Positions 5,981 to 8,303 of a DNA stretch of 8,303 nucleotides are shown one piece after another. The stretch is from an uncultured Eubacterium sp. (GTDB lineage: Bacteria; Bacillota; Clostridia; Oscillospirales; Acutalibacteraceae): positions 1 through 8,303 of the forward strand of contig UQPH01000048.1 of assembly GCA_900542875.1 (NCBI GenBank), read 5' to 3'. The first letter of the stretch is position 1. The number at the start of each line of letters is the position of its first letter. The notes below the pieces were generated by a model. The model had not been told where the DNA came from. It ran no database searches and saw nothing but the letters and a program-made list of their open reading frames with translations. The translations under genes were made by a program, and so were the position numbers.

Positions 5981-7912
5981 TTATAATGATTCTCTTGTGT
6001 AGTTGAGAAGACCGCCCGCAAGGATAATATCCTTTTGGCGTGTTGACAAATCATATTTAAGCTCGAACTTTTCGCCGGTTGTTTCATTAAGCAACATCAC
6101 GGGTTTGTCTGAGAGTATCTCGTCTTTTACTTTTTCAAGGCTGAGAAGGTCGCCCTCGGAAATCTTGTCGTAATCATCGGGGTTTTTAAAGTTGAGAGGC
6201 AATATACCGGCATTAATAAGATTTGCACAGTGAATTCTTGCAAATGATTTTGTGATAACTGCCTTTATACCGAGATAAAGCGGAACCAAAGCCGCATGTT
6301 CACGAGAAGAGCCCTGACCGTAGTTGGCGCCGCCGATTATAATTCCTTTGCCTTCTTTTTTACATCTGTCGGGGAATTCCTTGTCGCACACTCCGAAGCA
6401 GAACTGCGAAAGGTAAGGTATATTTGAGCGATAGGGTAGTATCTTGGCACCTGCCGGCATAATATGATCGGTGGTTATATCATCTCCGACTTTGAGAAGT
6501 GCTTTAGCTTCAATGCTCTCCGGTAATTTTTCGGTTTTGGGGAACGGTTTGATGTTTGGACCGTAAATAACATCAACCTTGTCTGCGTCTTCTTCTGAAG
6601 CGGGCATTTCTATCATATTGTCATTAACAATAAATTTGTCGGGCATAAGGATGTGGAGCGGTTCTCCGTTTTCTCTCGGATCGGTCAATACACCGGCGAT
6701 TGCCGATACCGCGGCAGTCTCGGGGCTTACAAGGTATATTCCTGCGTCTGCGGTTCCGGAACGTCCCTCAAAGTTTCTGTTGAACGTTCTGAGAGAAATG
6801 CCTTTTGAATTAGGCGACTGACCCATACCTATACATGGTCCGCAAGCGCTTTCGAGAATTCTGGCACCTGCATTTATCATATCCGAGAGTGCTCCGTTGA
6901 GTGCAAGCATATTAAGCACCTGCTTTGAACCCGGAGCGATGCTCAGGCTGACGTTTTCGGCAACGGTATGTCCCTTTAATATAGCCGCGACTTTCAGCAT
7001 ATCCATTAAAGAGGAATTTGTGCATGAGCCTATGCATACCTGATCAATTTTAATTTTGCCTATTTCAGAAACCTTTTTTACTTTATCGGGCATATGCGGC
7101 ATAGCTGCAAGAGGCTCAAGAGAAGAAAGGTCTATTTCAATAAATTCGTCGTATACCGCATCGCTGTCGGCAGAAAGCTCTGTCCAATCATCAACTCTGC
7201 CTTGTGCTTCAAGAAACGCCTTGGTTATTTCATCTGACGGGAAAACCGACGTTGTTGCTCCAAGCTCAGCACCCATATTAGTTATAGTTGCTCTCTCCGG
7301 AACGGATAAAGTTTTAACGCCTTCGCCTGTATACTCGATTATTTTGCCTACACCGCCCTTGACAGTCATTCTTCTGAGGACTTCAAGGATTACGTCTTTG
7401 GCCGTAACATAAGGGCTGAGTTTCCCGGTAAGATGTACATTGACGATTTTCGGCATGGTAATATAGTATGTGCCGCCGCCCATTGCAACAGCTACGTCAA
7501 GTCCACCTGCACCCATAGCGAGCATACCTATACCGCCGCCTGTGGGTGTGTGGCTGTCAGAGCCAATAAGCGTTTTTCCGGGTTTGCCGAAACGTTCTAA
7601 GTGTACTTGATGGCAAATACCGTTTCCCGGACGAGAAAATCTAATTCCGCGTTTCTTTGCAACACTGCCTATAAAACGATGGTCATCTGCATTCTCAAAT
7701 CCTGTCTGCAAGGTATTATGGTCAACATAAGCAACCGAAAGTTCTGTTTTAACTCTTTTAATGCCCATGGCTTCAAATTCAAGATATGCCATAGTGCCGG
7801 TTGCATCCTGAGTAAGAGTCTGGTCTATTTTGAGACCGACCTCACTGCCGACTTTCATTTCTCCGCTGACAAGATGTGACTTAATAAGCTTTTGAGCTAC
7901 TGTGTAACCCAT
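5981..7912 (-). CDS. acn: Aconitate hydratase (aconitase), [4Fe-4S] enzyme
   Basis: Isomerises citrate to isocitrate through cis-aconitate in the cytosol, supplying the isocitrate dehydrogenase encoded next. The protein has 643 residues, matching the shorter (about 640-residue) bacterial aconitase class rather than the roughly 900-residue AcnA. The catalytic domain carries DHNTLQTG (64-71), HQVHLERFGKPGKTLIGSDSHTPTGGG (101-127) and the three cluster cysteines Cys297 (IGSCTNSS), Cys357 and Cys360 (ACGPCIGMGQ). The C-terminal swivel domain includes GDDITTDHIMPAG (477-489) and the YGQGSSREHAA segment (531-541) with the catalytic Ser/Arg region. I chose the ATG at 7912 because AGGAG (7925-7921) lies 8 nt upstream; a GTG at 7936 lies too close to the predicted transcription start. 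The 3-isopropylmalate dehydratase large subunit is a distant relative, but this protein contains both domains. Confidence 0.95.
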   Translation of the reverse strand: MGYTVAQKLIKSHLVSGEMKVGSEVGLKIDQTLTQDATGTMAYLEFEAMGIKRVKTELSVAYVDHNTLQTGFENADDHRFIGSVAKKRGIRFSRPGNGICHQVHLERFGKPGKTLIGSDSHTPTGGGIGMLAMGAGGLDVAVAMGGGTYYITMPKIVNVHLTGKLSPYVTAKDVILEVLRRMTVKGGVGKIIEYTGEGVKTLSVPERATITNMGAELGATTSVFPSDEITKAFLEAQGRVDDWTELSADSDAVYDEFIEIDLSSLEPLAAMPHMPDKVKKVSEIGKIKIDQVCIGSCTNSSLMDMLKVAAILKGHTVAENVSLSIAPGSKQVLNMLALNGALSDMINAGARILESACGPCIGMGQSPNSKGISLRTFNRNFEGRSGTADAGIYLVSPETAAVSAIAGVLTDPRENGEPLHILMPDKFIVNDNMIEMPASEEDADKVDVIYGPNIKPFPKTEKLPESIEAKALLKVGDDITTDHIMPAGAKILPYRSNIPYLSQFCFGVCDKEFPDRCKKEGKGIIIGGANYGQGSSREHAALVPLYLGIKAVITKSFARIHCANLINAGILPLNFKNPDDYDKISEGDLLSLEKVKDEILSDKPVMLLNETTGEKFELKYDLSTRQKDIILAGGLLNYTRESL

Positions 7913-7951
7913 ATAGATCGCTCCTAACTTTTTCACATTTTTAACAATCTT

Positions 7952-7980
7952 ATTTTAATCCATATAAAATACTTTGTCAA
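7952..7980 (-). promoter_or_regulatory. Main sigma-A-type promoter of acn-icd-rex
   Basis: The minus strand reads TTGACA (7980-7975), a 17-nt spacer, then TAAAAT (7957-7952): a full -35 and 5 of 6 of -10. The predicted start near 7945 gives a leader of about 33 nt that includes the acn ribosome site. The -35 is overlapped by the Rex-box-like dyad at 7974-7991. Confidence 0.72.
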
Positions 7981-7991
7981 TGAATTATCAA
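7974..7991. promoter_or_regulatory. Candidate Rex operator over the acn promoter -35
   Basis: The minus strand reads TTGATAA-TTCA-TTGACAA, matching the clostridial Rex consensus TTGTTAA-N4-TTAACAA at 12 of 14 defined positions with exactly four spacer bases. Repressor bound here would cover the -35 element. A perfect single half-site TTGTTAA also lies at 7947-7941 over the predicted start point, but its partner half is poor. One half of the box unavoidably contains the -35 sequence, which weakens the statistical case. Location in the operon that encodes Rex supports it. Confidence 0.45.
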
Positions 7992-8041
7992 GTGAATTTT
8001 CATCATATAACCTGATTTTCTTTAATAATAGGGAAATAGAG

Positions 8042-8050
8042 ATTATATCA
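8042..8050 (-). promoter_or_regulatory. Possible second, extended -10 promoter upstream of acn
   Basis: The minus strand reads TGATATAAT (8050-8042): a perfect TATAAT preceded by the TGn extended -10 element. No good TTGACA is found at 16-18 nt upstream, as expected for extended -10 promoters. Transcription from near 8036 would run toward acn with a leader of about 120 nt. Confidence 0.35.
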
Positions 8051-8121
8051 TAGCAAGTCTGCATAAATATAAGAGGTTTATGTGTACCGCTTTGCGCTTG
8101 AAAACAAAATAACCTAAAAAA

Positions 8122-8160
8122 AGCAAAAAAAATAAAGCTTACCGCTTAAAAAGGCGGTAA
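8122..8160 (-). terminator. Intrinsic terminator in the acn upstream region, best on the minus strand
   Basis: A 7-bp stem (TTACCGC at 8139-8145 with GCGGTAA at 8154-8160), extendable by a T-G wobble pair, has a six-base loop at 8147-8152. On the minus strand it is followed within 2 nt by TTTATTTTTTTT (8136-8125). On the plus strand a T7 run (8167-8173) starts 6 nt after the stem, so weaker plus-strand activity is possible. It would end the candidate small RNA or transcripts from a gene to the right of the window. Confidence 0.6.
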
Positions 8161-8204
8161 ACAATATTTTTTTGCCCAGAAAATATTTGATCCCCTCAAT
8201 AAAT
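8128..8204 (-). ncRNA. Candidate small RNA (about 70-80 nt), function unknown
   Basis: Inferred from a consensus promoter (8236-8208) placed about 45 nt before a hairpin followed by a T-rich tract. The predicted transcript has a G-rich 5' part (GAGGGGATC), an AT-only 8-bp hairpin (8180-8187 with 8163-8170, loop CTGGGCAAA) and the GC-containing terminal hairpin. No standard start codon and no recognisable riboswitch class was found. It might instead be an attenuated long leader of acn. I do not recognise an RNA family. Confidence 0.3.
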
Positions 8205-8207
8205 TAA

Positions 8208-8236
8208 ATTATATACGTCATAATGGAAAAAGTCAA
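8208..8236 (-). promoter_or_regulatory. Consensus sigma-A promoter in the upstream non-coding region
   Basis: The minus strand reads TTGACT (8236-8231), a 17-nt spacer, then a perfect TATAAT (8213-8208). Initiation is expected near 8204-8200. The nearest coding start in that direction is acn at 7912, about 290 nt away, and a hairpin with T-tract intervenes at 8139-8160. Confidence 0.6.
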
Positions 8237-8303
8237 TAAAAATTTAAAAAAAGTTTAAATTCTTTTATAAATTAAATGAATTTTTGATTCGAATTTGAGA
8301 AAA

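Larger units (their letters stand above)
7992..8303. other. AT-rich non-coding region upstream of acn
   Basis: No reading frame with a ribosome site and family likeness is seen on either strand. The region holds the extended -10 element (8042-8050), two direct copies of TACCGCTT (8085-8092 and 8140-8147; the second is part of the hairpin), the hairpin at 8139-8160 and the promoter at 8208-8236. The stretch 8237-8303 is A/T tracts with no clear feature. Confidence 0.6.

Noticed and set aside
5968..6087. A 40-residue N-terminal extension of isocitrate dehydrogenase from an ATG at 6087
   Set aside because: It lies inside the acn 3' coding region, has no family likeness, and the ATG at 5967 has a perfect AGGAGG 6 nt upstream.
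7913..7936. GTG at 7936 as aconitase start
   Set aside because: It lies only about 9 nt from the predicted transcription start, has no ribosome site, and the ATG at 7912 has AGGAG at good spacing.
7930..7947. Second full Rex operator around the perfect half-site at 7941-7947
   Set aside because: The other half (TTTTCAC) matches only 4 of 7 positions. It is recorded as a half-site, not as an operator.
8085..8160. Antiterminator pairing between the TACCGCTT copies at 8085 and 8140
   Set aside because: On the minus strand the alternative partner is transcribed after the terminator, so it could not prevent termination. On the plus strand no convincing promoter or downstream gene is visible.
8153..8188. 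A tiny leader peptide starting at ATT after GAGGGG within the candidate small RNA
   Set aside because: ATT is a very rare start codon and the short frame has no regulatory codon run.

Overview
The window looks like chromosomal core DNA from a low-GC, endospore-forming-type Firmicute, most likely class Clostridia. The evidence is a spmA-spmB pair, an AbrB-family regulator with a clostridial-style double-CxxC tail, a Rex redox repressor, strong AGGAGG/GGTGAT-type ribosome binding sites, and AT-rich intergenic DNA with sigma-A-like TTGACA/TATAAT promoters. No insertion sequence, phage gene, CRISPR array, tRNA or rRNA was seen. The genus cannot be fixed from the sequence alone.

Layout. (1) 2-2264, plus strand: the 3' part of tpiA and complete gpmI, the end of a glycolytic operon that starts left of the window. 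Its probable terminator lies inside the 3' end of the next, opposite-strand gene. (2) 2168-3263, minus strand: spmA-spmB, two overlapping membrane-protein genes of spore maturation. They converge on gpmI and overlap it by 14 bp. (3) 3264-3408: a divergent control region with a perfect 11-bp inverted repeat whose arms carry TTGACA elements facing both ways. (4) 3409-4099, plus strand: an AbrB/SpoVT-type regulator, then 1 nt later a YaiI/YqxD (DUF188) protein, ending at a strong hairpin shared with the convergent rex. (5) 4152-7912, minus strand: a tight acn-icd-rex operon (aconitase, isocitrate dehydrogenase, NADH-sensing repressor) with 13-nt gaps and a near-consensus promoter. A Rex-box-like dyad lies over the -35 element. 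(6) 7992-8303: non-coding AT-rich DNA with a second possible acn promoter and, further upstream, a consensus promoter followed about 45 nt later by a hairpin/T-tract. That last pair could make a small RNA.

How the genes fit together. tpiA and gpmI act in lower glycolysis, which yields NADH. acn and icd form the oxidative branch from citrate to 2-oxoglutarate, used by many anaerobes for glutamate synthesis. Rex, encoded in that same operon, senses NADH/NAD+. If the dyad over the acn promoter is a real Rex operator, the operon has an autoregulatory redox loop. I found no clearly new defence or mobile system. The most interesting signals are regulatory: the putative Rex box, the small-RNA candidate, the divergent palindrome and the terminator buried in spmB.
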